This document shows positions 7,780 through 15,480 of a stretch of 64,000 nt of DNA, piece by piece. The DNA comes from Thermodesulfovibrio aggregans (GTDB taxonomy: Bacteria; Nitrospirota; Thermodesulfovibrionia; Thermodesulfovibrionales; Thermodesulfovibrionaceae): assembly GCF_001514535.1 (NCBI RefSeq), contig NZ_BCNO01000001.1, positions 124,001 to 188,000 on the forward strand, given 5' to 3'. The number at the start of each line of letters is the position of its first letter. Positions within the stretch are counted from its first letter, which is position 1. The notes under the pieces were generated by a model that was not told the origin of the DNA, did no database searches, and saw only the letters and a list, made by a program, of their open reading frames with translations. A program made the translations under genes and the position numbers.

Positions 7780-9084
7780 CTAATCTATCAGTGTTCTTTT
7801 GTCAATAACTCTTTTAGCTTTTCCTTCACTTCTTGGCAGAGTTTTTGGTTCTACCAGTGTAACTTTAACTCTTATACCTATTGTCTCTTCAATTCTTTTC
7901 TCAAGTTTTTTCTTGAGATTCTCAATGTGTTTTACCTCATCAGAAAATGTCTCCTTTGACATCTCTACCATTACCTCAATTTCATCAAGATGTTGAGGTC
8001 TTGTAACAACAATCTGATAATGAGGTTCAACTCCTTGAACTTCAAGAATAGCTCTTTCAATCTGATAAGGAAATACCATAACTCCTCTTACTTTTATCAT
8101 ATCATCTGTTCTTCCACGAATTCTCTCAATTTTTGCAAAAGTTCTTCCACAACTGCATTTTTCTCTGGTGATTGATGTTATATCTCTTGTTCTAAATCTT
8201 AACATGGGCATTCCTTCCCTTGTAAGAGTTGTGATAACAAGTTCTCCCCTTTTACCATCGGGTAATGGGTCTCCTGTGTCCGGATCAATTACTTCTACAT
8301 AGAAATGATCTTCAAAAACGTGTAAACCTTTTTTTTCCATACATTCGTGAGCAACACCGGGTCCAATTATTTCTGTTAATCCATAAATATTAAAAGCATC
8401 TATATTGAATCTCTTTTCGATTTCTTTTCTCATCTGCTCGGTCCACATTTCAGCACCAAAACATCCAGCTTTAAGTTTAAGAGTTCTCGGTTCAACTCCC
8501 ATCTCAATGGCTACTTCAGCCATATATAAAGCATAAGAGGGAGTGCATGTAAGAATTGTTGTTCCAAAGTCCCTCATTATCTCAATCTGTCTTCTCGTAT
8601 TTCCAGCACTTGCTGGTACTACCAGAGCTCCTATTTTTTGAGCTCCGTAATGAACTCCAAATCCTCCAGTAAAAAGTCCATAACCATAGCAGTTCTGAAC
8701 AATATCATTCTTTGTAGCGCCAGCCATTGTAAGACATCTTGCCATTACTTCTGCCCATATCTCAATATCATTCCTTGTATATCCTGCTACAACTGGTTTG
8801 CCTGTAGTTCCACTTGACATGTGTATCTCAACAATTTCACCAAGCTCAGCAGCAAACATTCCAAAAGGATAAACTTCTCTTAAGTCTGCCTTAGATGTAA
8901 ATGGAATGTTTTTTATGTCATCAAGGTTTTTAATGTCTTCTGGTTTCAGTCCTATCTCATCAAATTTTTTTCTGTAATATGGAACTTTTTCATAGGCTCT
9001 TTTAACTGTTTGTTTTAATCTTTCAAGCTGTAGTTCTCTCAGTTTTTCTTCTTCCATACACTCCATTTCTTTATTCCATATCAT
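7780..9084 (-). CDS. paaK: Phenylacetate-CoA ligase, copy 1
   Basis: AMP-forming ligase that converts phenylacetate or a related aryl acid to its CoA thioester with ATP. The 434 residues contain the ATP-binding loop SSGTTGKP at 90-97, YGLTE near 234-238, a CSCGR segment near 312-316, and the C-terminal lysine region [19 protein letters not shown] precedes the ATG. It is closely similar in layout to copy 2 (9526-10821), and each is paired with its own ACT gene, suggesting duplication of a two-gene unit. Linked to IOR it may work in reverse, making ATP from aryl-acetyl-CoA, or activate aryl acids for assimilation. Confidence 0.93.
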   Translation of the reverse strand: MIWNKEMECMEEEKLRELQLERLKQTVKRAYEKVPYYRKKFDEIGLKPEDIKNLDDIKNIPFTSKADLREVYPFGMFAAELGEIVEIHMSSGTTGKPVVAGYTRNDIEIWAEVMARCLTMAGATKNDIVQNCYGYGLFTGGFGVHYGAQKIGALVVPASAGNTRRQIEIMRDFGTTILTCTPSYALYMAEVAIEMGVEPRTLKLKAGCFGAEMWTEQMRKEIEKRFNIDAFNIYGLTEIIGPGVAHECMEKKGLHVFEDHFYVEVIDPDTGDPLPDGKRGELVITTLTREGMPMLRFRTRDITSITREKCSCGRTFAKIERIRGRTDDMIKVRGVMVFPYQIERAILEVQGVEPHYQIVVTRPQHLDEIEVMVEMSKETFSDEVKHIENLKKKLEKRIEETIGIRVKVTLVEPKTLPRSEGKAKRVIDKRTLID

Positions 9085-9093
9085 AATCTCACC

Positions 9094-9516
9094 TCATTCA
9101 ATTGGTTTTAAGAATTTAAGATTTTCACCTTTAAGAGTTTCCATAGCCTTTTTAGTGTCCTCTACTTCAACAATTAGATAAGCCTTTTTTCTTGTTTCAG
9201 CCACATAAACAGCAGCACTTTCAATATTTATGCCCTTTGAAGATAAAATTTTAACAACCTCATAAAGTCCGCCAGGTTGATCTTTCATTTCAATTCCAAT
9301 TGCTTCATTAAGCGATACTGTAAATCCCTTTTCTTTCAACAGTTGAAAAGCCTCTTTACATCTGTCTACCATAAACTTTATTATTCCAAAACCATTTGTA
9401 CTTGTAATGGAAAAGGCGAGAATGTTTATGTTTGCCTCTGCAAGAACTTTTGTTATTCTCTCAAGTCTTCCAGGTTTATTTTCAGCAAATACTGAAATTA
9501 TGTGGACTTTATCCAT
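9094..9516 (-). CDS. Tandem ACT-domain protein, paralogue 2
   Basis: A 140-residue protein with two ACT repeats (about 3-68 and 71-138), paralogous to the protein at 7339-7770. The first repeat has the glycine-rich ENKPGRL turn where ACT domains bind ligand, and the second has MKDQPGGL. AGGAGG lies 7 nt before the ATG. It sits 9 nt after copy 2 of paaK and 9 nt before copy 1 of paaK, so the two ligase-ACT pairs are in series. A role as allosteric sensor for aromatic amino acids is inferred. Confidence 0.85.
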   Translation of the reverse strand: MDKVHIISVFAENKPGRLERITKVLAEANINILAFSITSTNGFGIIKFMVDRCKEAFQLLKEKGFTVSLNEAIGIEMKDQPGGLYEVVKILSSKGINIESAAVYVAETRKKAYLIVEVEDTKKAMETLKGENLKFLKPIE

Positions 9517-9525
9517 TTAAGCCTC

Positions 9526-10821
9526 CTAAATCGTTCTTTTATCTATCACTCTTTTAGCTTTTCCTTCACTTACAGGTAGTGTTCCAGGTTCAAGTAATTC
9601 CACTTTTGGTTTTACCATTGTAGCAGATCTTATTTTTTCAATTATTTCTTCTTTTAATTTTATCAATTTTTCAATCTTTCCATCGAAAAGCTCTCTGTCT
9701 ATCTCAACTTTAATAACCATTTCATCGTACGACTCAAGAACAATTTGATAGTTCTGGGCAACTCCCTTTATTCCCATCAACACCTGTTCAATCTGCTGCG
9801 GGAAGATGTTTACTCCCTTTACAATAAACATGTCATCGGATCTGCCAAGAATTCTTGAGATTCTTCTATGAGTTCTTCCGCATTTACAAGGTTCTATAAT
9901 AATCCTTGTTAAATCCCTTGTTCTGTATCTTATGAGAGGCATTGCTTCTCTGTTAAGTGTCGTTAAAACAAGCTCACCAATTTCGCCATCAGGTAAAACT
10001 TTTCCTGTTTGAGGATCAATTATCTCTATAAGAAAGTTGTCTTCCCATATATGAAGCCCTTCTTTGTAAGGACATTCAAATCCAACACCCGGACCATTCA
10101 TCTCTGTAAGTCCATAACAGTTATAAACATCTATGCCGAGCATGTTTTCAATTTTTCTTCTTGTTTCTTCAGAGTATGGCTCTGCACCAAGATAGGCTCT
10201 TTTAAGTTTCAACTCCTTACGGGGATCAATTCCTTTATCATAGAGCACAGAGGCAACATAAAGGGCATAACTTGGTGTTATATGAATCATTGTTGTTCCA
10301 AAGTCTCTCATTAAATTAATCTGTCTTTCTGTATTTCCAGGTCCTGCAGGAATAACGAGGATTCCCACTTTTTCTGCTCCGTAATGCATTACAAAAGCTC
10401 CTGTAAATAGTCCATAGGTCATGCTGTTTTGTAAAATATCTCCTCTTGTAGCACCTGTCATTACAAGACAACGGGCAATGAGCTCTGCAGAGTTGTTTAT
10501 GTCTCTTTTTGAGAAAAATATTGCTTTAGGTTTTCCAGTTGTTCCACTTGATGTATGCAGCCTCACTACCTTTTCAGGTGCAACAGTAAGTAGTCCATAA
10601 GGATAGTCAACAAATAGATCTTCTTTTGTGGTAAAAGGGAATTTTTTAATATCCTCAAGAGATTTAAGTTCTGAAGGATTTACTCCTGCATCTTGAAATT
10701 TTTTTTTGTAGTGAGGGACCTTTTGATAAACTTTTTTGATAGTTTTCTTTAGTCTTTCAAACTGAAGTTCTTCAAGTTTTTGCCTCGGTAAAGTTTCTAA
10801 TTCTTTGTTCCAAAATTGCAT
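9526..10821 (-). CDS. paaK: Phenylacetate-CoA ligase, copy 2
   Basis: Second aryl-acid AMP-forming CoA ligase, 431 residues. It has SSGTTGKP at 91-98, YGLTEMNGPG near 234, a CKCGR motif and the same [12 protein letters not shown]-terminus as copy 1. The first 50 nt overlap the 3' end of iorB in another frame. The start is still convincing because the N-terminus matches copy 1 residue for residue in many places. The divergence between the two suggests different aryl substrates (for example phenylacetate and indoleacetate), which cannot be settled from sequence alone. Confidence 0.93.
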   Translation of the reverse strand: MQFWNKELETLPRQKLEELQFERLKKTIKKVYQKVPHYKKKFQDAGVNPSELKSLEDIKKFPFTTKEDLFVDYPYGLLTVAPEKVVRLHTSSGTTGKPKAIFFSKRDINNSAELIARCLVMTGATRGDILQNSMTYGLFTGAFVMHYGAEKVGILVIPAGPGNTERQINLMRDFGTTMIHITPSYALYVASVLYDKGIDPRKELKLKRAYLGAEPYSEETRRKIENMLGIDVYNCYGLTEMNGPGVGFECPYKEGLHIWEDNFLIEIIDPQTGKVLPDGEIGELVLTTLNREAMPLIRYRTRDLTRIIIEPCKCGRTHRRISRILGRSDDMFIVKGVNIFPQQIEQVLMGIKGVAQNYQIVLESYDEMVIKVEIDRELFDGKIEKLIKLKEEIIEKIRSATMVKPKVELLEPGTLPVSEGKAKRVIDKRTI

Positions 10822-11395
10822 CTTCTTCTATTAACCTCCTGCCTTCATTGAATGCTTTTATGTTGAGTTCGATAGTTTTTGGTGGAACCGCCTTTGAAAT
10901 TACATCATGCCATATTTCTTCTTTAAAGGATAAAGCAGTTGATAGAATTCCTAAGATTACAGAATTTTCTATTTTAATATTACCAATTTGTTTTGCCATT
11001 TTTTCTGCTTCTACGGGAATTACAATAAATCCCTTTTGTTCTAGCAAATTTTCAACATTTTGGGGATAATCTTTTTCTTCGGTCATTGCAGGAAGAATTT
11101 TTTTCTTATTTAAAATGATAAGTCCTCCTTTTTTTAGAAATCGTAAATATCTTAATGCTTCAAGTTCTTCCAAGGCTACCATAATTTGAGCTTCACCAGC
11201 TGGAATTTGAGGAGAAAAAACCTTATCTCCAAATCTTATATGGCTTACAACACTTCCACCCCTTTGAGCCATTCCGTGAATCTCGCTCTCTTTAACATCA
11301 TAACCACTTTGAAAAGCAACATGAGTGATAATTCTACTTGCAAGAATAATCCCTTGCCCACCGGTTCCACTTATGATTATGTTGGTTGTTAACAT
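10772..11395 (-). CDS. iorB: Indolepyruvate ferredoxin oxidoreductase, beta subunit
   Basis: Gamma-type (KorC/IorB) subunit that completes the IOR complex with IorA. The 207 residues begin with IISGTGGQGIILASRI (GxGGQG at 10-15), typical of this family, and there are no cysteine clusters. IorA and IorB are at opposite ends of the aryl-acid cluster and on opposite strands, although they are usually adjacent. No Shine-Dalgarno sequence precedes the ATG; a -10 box lies 8 nt upstream. The last 50 nt overlap paaK copy 2. Confidence 0.92.
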   Translation of the reverse strand: MLTTNIIISGTGGQGIILASRIITHVAFQSGYDVKESEIHGMAQRGGSVVSHIRFGDKVFSPQIPAGEAQIMVALEELEALRYLRFLKKGGLIILNKKKILPAMTEEKDYPQNVENLLEQKGFIVIPVEAEKMAKQIGNIKIENSVILGILSTALSFKEEIWHDVISKAVPPKTIELNIKAFNEGRRLIEEDAILEQRIRNFTEAKT

Positions 11396-11403
11396 AGGAA
11401 AAA

Positions 11404-11433
11404 TTCTACCATATTATAAAATTAGTTGGCAAT
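11404..11433 (-). promoter_or_regulatory. Promoter of the iorB-paaK-ACT operon
   Basis: Minus strand TTGCCA (11433-11428), an 18-nt spacer, TAGAAT (11409-11404), then 8 nt to the iorB ATG. A second -10-like TATAAT lies inside the spacer. There is no ribosome site in the remaining leader, so a leaderless or nearly leaderless transcript is expected. Confidence 0.45.
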
Positions 11434-11511
11434 AAAAAAATTTTTTAAAGGACTTTGGTTTGGAAAAACTCAACAAAGTATGGGTAATTTGTGATATCAT
11501 AAATATCTAGA

Positions 11512-12033
11512 ATGAAAAAAATGAAACATATAACTTTAGTTCTGATAGCATTAATTTTAAATTTAACTCTCCAAAGTTGTGGATACAATCTTCATACAAA
11601 AGCTGACTTGCCTTTTCAGGAAATTTATTTAAGAAATGTTGAAAATTCTACACTTGAACCAGGACTTCAGGATAATGTTAGAAAAATTGCATATCAAACA
11701 CTTATTGATAATGGTTTTACTGTTACATCAACATCTCAGAGAGTTCTTGATATTCAAATAAAAAACTATCGCCTGATTACTCTGTCAGAAATAGGACTTA
11801 ACACTGTTGAATATCAAATTGTTATGGAGGTTAGAGCAATTCTCTATAATGAAAAGGGAGATAAAATAAAAGAGTTTACACCATCATCACCCTTTACTAC
11901 ATATTTCCGAACTACAAGAGATTTATCAAGCATAATTGCTGACAAAGCCATTGCCACTAATTCTTTGATTAGGGATATATGTGACGATATGGTAAGAAAG
12001 CTTATTTTTGAGACTGAACAAAACTTTGATTAA
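11512..12033 (+). CDS. lptE: LPS-assembly lipoprotein LptE
   Basis: Outer-membrane lipoprotein that plugs and matures the LptD barrel, delivering lipopolysaccharide to the cell surface. The 173 residues open with a lipoprotein signal peptide ending in a lipobox (LQSC, lipidated C23) followed by GYNLH, the usual start of mature LptE. The rest has the LptE fold pattern with PFQEIYLRNVENST. The stop overlaps the holA start (TAATG). The lptE-holA pair is widespread in Gram-negatives, which supports both calls and an outer membrane for this organism. Confidence 0.92.
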   Translation: MKKMKHITLVLIALILNLTLQSCGYNLHTKADLPFQEIYLRNVENSTLEPGLQDNVRKIAYQTLIDNGFTVTSTSQRVLDIQIKNYRLITLSEIGLNTVEYQIVMEVRAILYNEKGDKIKEFTPSSPFTTYFRTTRDLSSIIADKAIATNSLIRDICDDMVRKLIFETEQNFD

Positions 12034-12902
12034 TGAAAGAGTATCTACTTGAAATACAGAAATTCGAAGAGGAAATAAAAAAAGGACTTAAAAAGTTTCT
12101 CTATTTTTTTTATGCACAAGAGCAGTTTTTTCTTTTTGAAGTAGGAAGACTTATTCGTAAGAATTTTAATTCAATTTCAATTGAAATATATGATTCTCCT
12201 GAAGAAGTTGACATCAGCTCTTTTGCTTCTTTTTCTCTGTTTACGCCTAAGAGAATAGTCCTGGTATATAATTTTGAAAAGATAAGAAGAACGGAAAAAA
12301 GAATCGAATGGCTTAAAAAGATTAAAACATCAATTAATGGTTCTGTTAACTTCATTGTTCTTTGCAATGCCTCGTATAGGGATATATCTGAAGAGATTGG
12401 TTTTATAAAAGAGATTAAAAATGCAGTTGTTTATAATTTAGATATTCATGAAAAAGAGCTTCCCACATGGATACTCTATAAAGCATCACAGTTTGGAATA
12501 ACTCTAAAACCTGATGTGATTTATTACCTGATTGATATTACAGGTGGACAGCCTGGCATAATTTCATCTGAAATAGAAAAAATATCACTTCTCAGTGATA
12601 AATCTCATCTCGGACTTTTTGACATTAAGGACATTCTCACAGAGCTCGGTGAGTTTACAGCCTTTGACCTTATAGATGCAATAAAGAAAAAGGACAGAGA
12701 AAGGGCATTCAAAATTCTTGATAAACTTCAAAATACAGAGCCAGACATGATTCTTGGTGCATTGAACTGGTATTACAGTAATAAAAAAGATTCAGATGAA
12801 AAAGTTTACTCACTTCTTTACAGAACAAATCTATCATTAAGGCAGGCTCGTAGCTTAAGCCTTGATATGCTTGTGTATGAGTTGTTAAAGATTGAGAATT
12901 GA
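12033..12902 (+). CDS. holA: DNA polymerase III, delta subunit
   Basis: Clamp-loader subunit that opens the beta sliding clamp. The 289 residues have the early LYFFYAQEQFFLFEVGRLIR segment matching the delta N-terminal domain, a central PxWILYKA region, and a C-terminal helical collar domain. It is somewhat shorter than the roughly 330-residue norm. Its start codon overlaps the lptE stop, giving translational coupling. The identification rests on overall pattern and the conserved lptE neighbour; delta subunits carry no catalytic motif. Confidence 0.9.
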   Translation: MKEYLLEIQKFEEEIKKGLKKFLYFFYAQEQFFLFEVGRLIRKNFNSISIEIYDSPEEVDISSFASFSLFTPKRIVLVYNFEKIRRTEKRIEWLKKIKTSINGSVNFIVLCNASYRDISEEIGFIKEIKNAVVYNLDIHEKELPTWILYKASQFGITLKPDVIYYLIDITGGQPGIISSEIEKISLLSDKSHLGLFDIKDILTELGEFTAFDLIDAIKKKDRERAFKILDKLQNTEPDMILGALNWYYSNKKDSDEKVYSLLYRTNLSLRQARSLSLDMLVYELLKIEN

Positions 12903-12909
12903 ACAAGAT

Positions 12910-14229
12910 TTACGAATTCTGAATTTTTTCAGCCCACCACAATGCTTTCTCTATAATTTCATCTTCATCAACGAATTGGTGCCTGCCATTAAGTACTACA
13001 GGAACACCATTTACAAAGACATCTTCAATGTCAGATGCCTTTGCAGAATAGATTATTGTTGAATATATATCATAAACAGGCTGTAGATGAGCCTTTCTAA
13101 GATTCATTAAAATCATGTCTGCTCTTTTACCGATTTCTATACTTCCAATCTGGTTTTCCAATCCGAGTGATTCCGCTGCCCATATTGTTAGCATTTTCAT
13201 GCAGGTTTTTACATTAAGAACTGTTGGATCCGCAGTCACACCTTTTTGAACCTTTGCAGCAATGGAGATTTCTTCAAGAAGGTCAAGATTGTTGTTGCTT
13301 GCTGCACCGTCTGTCCCCATGCTTACCTTAACGCCTTTTTTAATCATCCTTGCCACAGGAGCAATACCACTTGAAAGCTTGAGATTGCTCTCAATACAGT
13401 GAGAGACTCCAACTCCATGTTCTGCCATAAGCTCTATTTCTTCATCATTAACCCATACTGAATGAGCAGCAGTTATTCTGCCTTCAAGAAATCCTATATC
13501 TCGTAGATACTTAATAGGTCTTTTGCCATGCTTTTTTATGCATTCCTCAACTTCCTGAAATGTCTCACTTAGATGGATATGAATGGGAACACTGGTTTTC
13601 AATGCAAGCTCTTTTGATTTAAGTAGAGTTTCTTTGCTGCAGGTATAAATGGCATGAGGTGCTACTGCAGGGACAATTAGTTCGTCATCTTTATACTTTT
13701 CAATAAATTCTGAAGCTTTTTTAAGATAATCATCTGCTCCTTTACCTGATGCAGTAGGAAAATCAAGAACTCCCTGACCAATAATTGCCCTGATACCCAA
13801 TTTTTTTGCTGCTTCTGCAATTGATTCAGTGAAAAAATACATATCATTAAAAGTTGTTGTTCCGCTTTTAAGTATCTCAAGTGATGCAAGGCAGGTTCCA
13901 TCATAAACAAACTCGGGACTGAGAAACTTTGCTTCTCTGGGCCATATATGCTCTATAAGCCACTGCTTGAGTGGAAGATCATCGGCAATTCCTCTGAAAA
14001 GAACCATGGCAGCATGGGTATGGGTGTTTATAAAACCTGGCATTAATGCTGAATGAGAGTTGCCGTATACAGGAATTGAAGAATCTTTATATTTTTTTAA
14101 AATTTCTGTGAATTCACCGATATCTTTAATTTTTCCATCTTCAACAACAACTGCTCCGTTTTCAATTATTTCATCTTTTTTATTCATAGTAATCAAGTAT
14201 TTCCCACGAACTATAAAAACTGATTTCAT
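12910..14229 (-). CDS. mtaD: 5'-methylthioadenosine / S-adenosylhomocysteine deaminase family amidohydrolase
   Basis: Metal-dependent deaminase of the amidohydrolase superfamily. The 439 residues show HxH at 70-72 (INTHTHAAM), H219 and E222 in HIHLSE, H256 (AAHSVW) and D307 (MGTDGAAS): a full mononuclear metal site. The ATG at 14229 is used because GGAGG lies 5 nt upstream; the ATG at 14241 precedes that site. Family members convert MTA and SAH to the inosine forms, and some also deaminate aminodeoxyfutalosine of the alternative menaquinone pathway. The neighbouring UbiA-type gene makes that second role possible, while the MTI-type phosphorylase at 57204 favours MTA salvage. Confidence 0.88.
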   Translation of the reverse strand: MKSVFIVRGKYLITMNKKDEIIENGAVVVEDGKIKDIGEFTEILKKYKDSSIPVYGNSHSALMPGFINTHTHAAMVLFRGIADDLPLKQWLIEHIWPREAKFLSPEFVYDGTCLASLEILKSGTTTFNDMYFFTESIAEAAKKLGIRAIIGQGVLDFPTASGKGADDYLKKASEFIEKYKDDELIVPAVAPHAIYTCSKETLLKSKELALKTSVPIHIHLSETFQEVEECIKKHGKRPIKYLRDIGFLEGRITAAHSVWVNDEEIELMAEHGVGVSHCIESNLKLSSGIAPVARMIKKGVKVSMGTDGAASNNNLDLLEEISIAAKVQKGVTADPTVLNVKTCMKMLTIWAAESLGLENQIGSIEIGKRADMILMNLRKAHLQPVYDIYSTIIYSAKASDIEDVFVNGVPVVLNGRHQFVDEDEIIEKALWWAEKIQNS

Positions 14230-14252
14230 AACAACCTCCATCCAGTTATTTA

Positions 14253-14280
14253 CGAGGGACTCGATGTCCCGAGGAATCTC
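14253..14280. repeat. Partial tandem copy of the inverted-repeat element
   Basis: A 28-nt stretch (CGAGGGACTCGATG then TCCCGAGGAATCTC) closely resembles 14311-14339 inside the neighbouring element. It looks like a leftover of a second insertion or an internal duplication. Non-coding. Confidence 0.45.
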
Positions 14281-14303
14281 TTTTTCCTATGTTATTTCTT
14301 TTT

Positions 14304-14413
14304 GTCACTGCGAGGGGCTCAATGCTCCGAAGAAGTCTCTGATGCCTTTAGCTCCTGAAAAAAACGAGATTGCGTCGTCAGCCTCGCCTCTGGCTCGGCT
14401 TCCTCGCAATGAC
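14304..14413. repeat. MITE-like element with GTCAYTGCGAGG terminal inverted repeats
   Basis: A 110-bp non-coding element between mtaD and ubiA. The ends are inverted: GTCACTGCGAGG at 14304-14315 and CCTCGCAATGAC at 14402-14413 (one mismatch). The interior is GC-rich compared with the neighbourhood, with the string GCCTCGCCTCTGGCTCGGC near 14381-14399. Dispersed repeats beginning GTCATTGCGAG are known from many bacterial genomes; a transposase for them is not visible here. Confidence 0.7.
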
Positions 14414-14425
14414 GTAATAAAGTTA

Positions 14426-15289
14426 TCAAATTTTTATCAAAACAGCCATTGCAGTAAACAAAAACACTGTTATGCTTATGTAACCGTTCATGTTAAAAAA
14501 TGCCACATTCAACTTTGAAAGATCATCGGGTTTTACAAGTCTGTGTTCATGAATAAATAAATAAGCAACCACTGCCATTCCAAACCAGTAAAATATATTT
14601 AGCTTGAAAACAAGACCTGTTAAAATAAGAAAGCTCCATGCAATAAAATGAAAGAGCCTTGCAAGATATATTGCCTTTTTAACTCCAAAGATTCTGGGGA
14701 TTGAGTATATCCCGTATTTTTTATCAAAATCCACATCCCAGAGTGCATAGAGTGTATCAAAGCCAGCAAGCCAGAAAATAACTGTCAAGACCATGGGAAT
14801 TATTTCCAGGTCAAAACTTCCTCTTACAGCAATCCATGCTCCAAGTGGTGCAAGGGCAAGAGCCAGTCCAAGCACAAAATGGCATGCCCATGTGAATCTT
14901 TTTGTGTAGGAATATATGAAAAGTATGAAAATAGCAACTGGAGAGAGTTTAAAACAAAGGGGATTGAGCATCCATGCTGAATAAACAAATATTATGAGAC
15001 AGAGCACAGTGAATAAAACTGCTTCCCATAGTTTGATTTTTCCTGCAGGAATCTCCCTCTGAGCAGTTCTGGGATTAAGAGCATCTATTTTCCTATCAAT
15101 TATCCTATTAAATCCAAATGCACTGGCTCTCGCAGTAACCATTGCAACAGTAATCCAGAGTATCTTTTCAACTTCAGGAATTCCTCCTGCAGCAAGCATT
15201 GCACCTGCAAAAGCAAAGGGAAGGGCAAAAACACTGTGTTCAATTTTGATCATTTTGAGATAAAGCACAGCTTTGTTCACTATGGACAT
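14426..15289 (-). CDS. UbiA-family polyprenyltransferase (MqnP / 4-hydroxybenzoate type)
   Basis: Integral-membrane aromatic prenyltransferase of quinone synthesis. The 287 residues show the first aspartate-rich motif N61-RIID65-RKID69 and a second at WDVDFDKKYGIYSIP (about residues 184-198). About eight to nine hydrophobic helices are visible. Length and motifs fit UbiA and the MqnP enzymes of the futalosine menaquinone route. A menaquinone-using anaerobe makes MqnP the more likely role, but sequence alone does not separate it from UbiA. ubiX lies at 55214. Confidence 0.88.
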   Translation of the reverse strand: MSIVNKAVLYLKMIKIEHSVFALPFAFAGAMLAAGGIPEVEKILWITVAMVTARASAFGFNRIIDRKIDALNPRTAQREIPAGKIKLWEAVLFTVLCLIIFVYSAWMLNPLCFKLSPVAIFILFIYSYTKRFTWACHFVLGLALALAPLGAWIAVRGSFDLEIIPMVLTVIFWLAGFDTLYALWDVDFDKKYGIYSIPRIFGVKKAIYLARLFHFIAWSFLILTGLVFKLNIFYWFGMAVVAYLFIHEHRLVKPDDLSKLNVAFFNMNGYISITVFLFTAMAVLIKI

Positions 15290-15336
15290 AATGAAATATT
15301 ATAACATTCTTGGTTAAGGCAAGTATTGATTTTTGA

Positions 15337-15429
15337 TGGAGAGGGATGGTGGGAATTGAACCCACTGGAGGACACTGTCCTCCATCACTGGTTTTGCAGA
15401 CCAGGAGAGACACCAGTCCCACATCCCTC
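15337..15429 (-). tRNA. tRNA-Cys (GCA) with tRNA-Sec-like architecture
   Basis: 93 nt on the minus strand. Folded by eye: an 8-bp acceptor stem (GAGGGATG with CATCCCTC), a D arm GGGAC-TGGT-GTCTC (5 bp with one G-U, 4-nt loop), an anticodon stem CTGGT/ACCAG with loop CTGCAAA (anticodon GCA, cysteine), a variable arm with 8 bp (TGGAGGAC / GTCCTCCA, 3-nt loop), and a T arm GTGGG-TTCAATT-CCCAC. The acceptor plus T stem is 8+5 bp, as in bacterial tRNA-Sec and unlike the 7+5 of ordinary tRNAs. The discriminator is U73 with G1-C72, the cysteine identity set. CCA is encoded (15339-15337), unlike the other four tRNAs here. It is not tRNA-Sec itself, since the anticodon would be UCA. A standard tRNA-Cys is expected elsewhere. 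Confidence 0.88.
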
Positions 15430-15480
15430 TGAATAAAATTTTAAATAAATATTTCCGAAAAGTAAAATAGATTTTTTCTA

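Noticed and set aside
14060-14518. 152-codon plus-strand frame between mtaD and ubiA
   Set aside because: Passes through the inverted repeat and antisense of two real genes.
15240-15422. 60-codon minus-strand reading frame across the tRNA-Cys
   Set aside because: It reads through the tRNA and the 5' end of ubiA; no ribosome site and no protein-like pattern.
15337-15429. Calling this gene a true tRNA-Sec or a tRNA-Ser
   Set aside because: The anticodon is GCA and the discriminator is U; Sec would need UCA, and serine tRNAs use G73 with a 7-bp acceptor.
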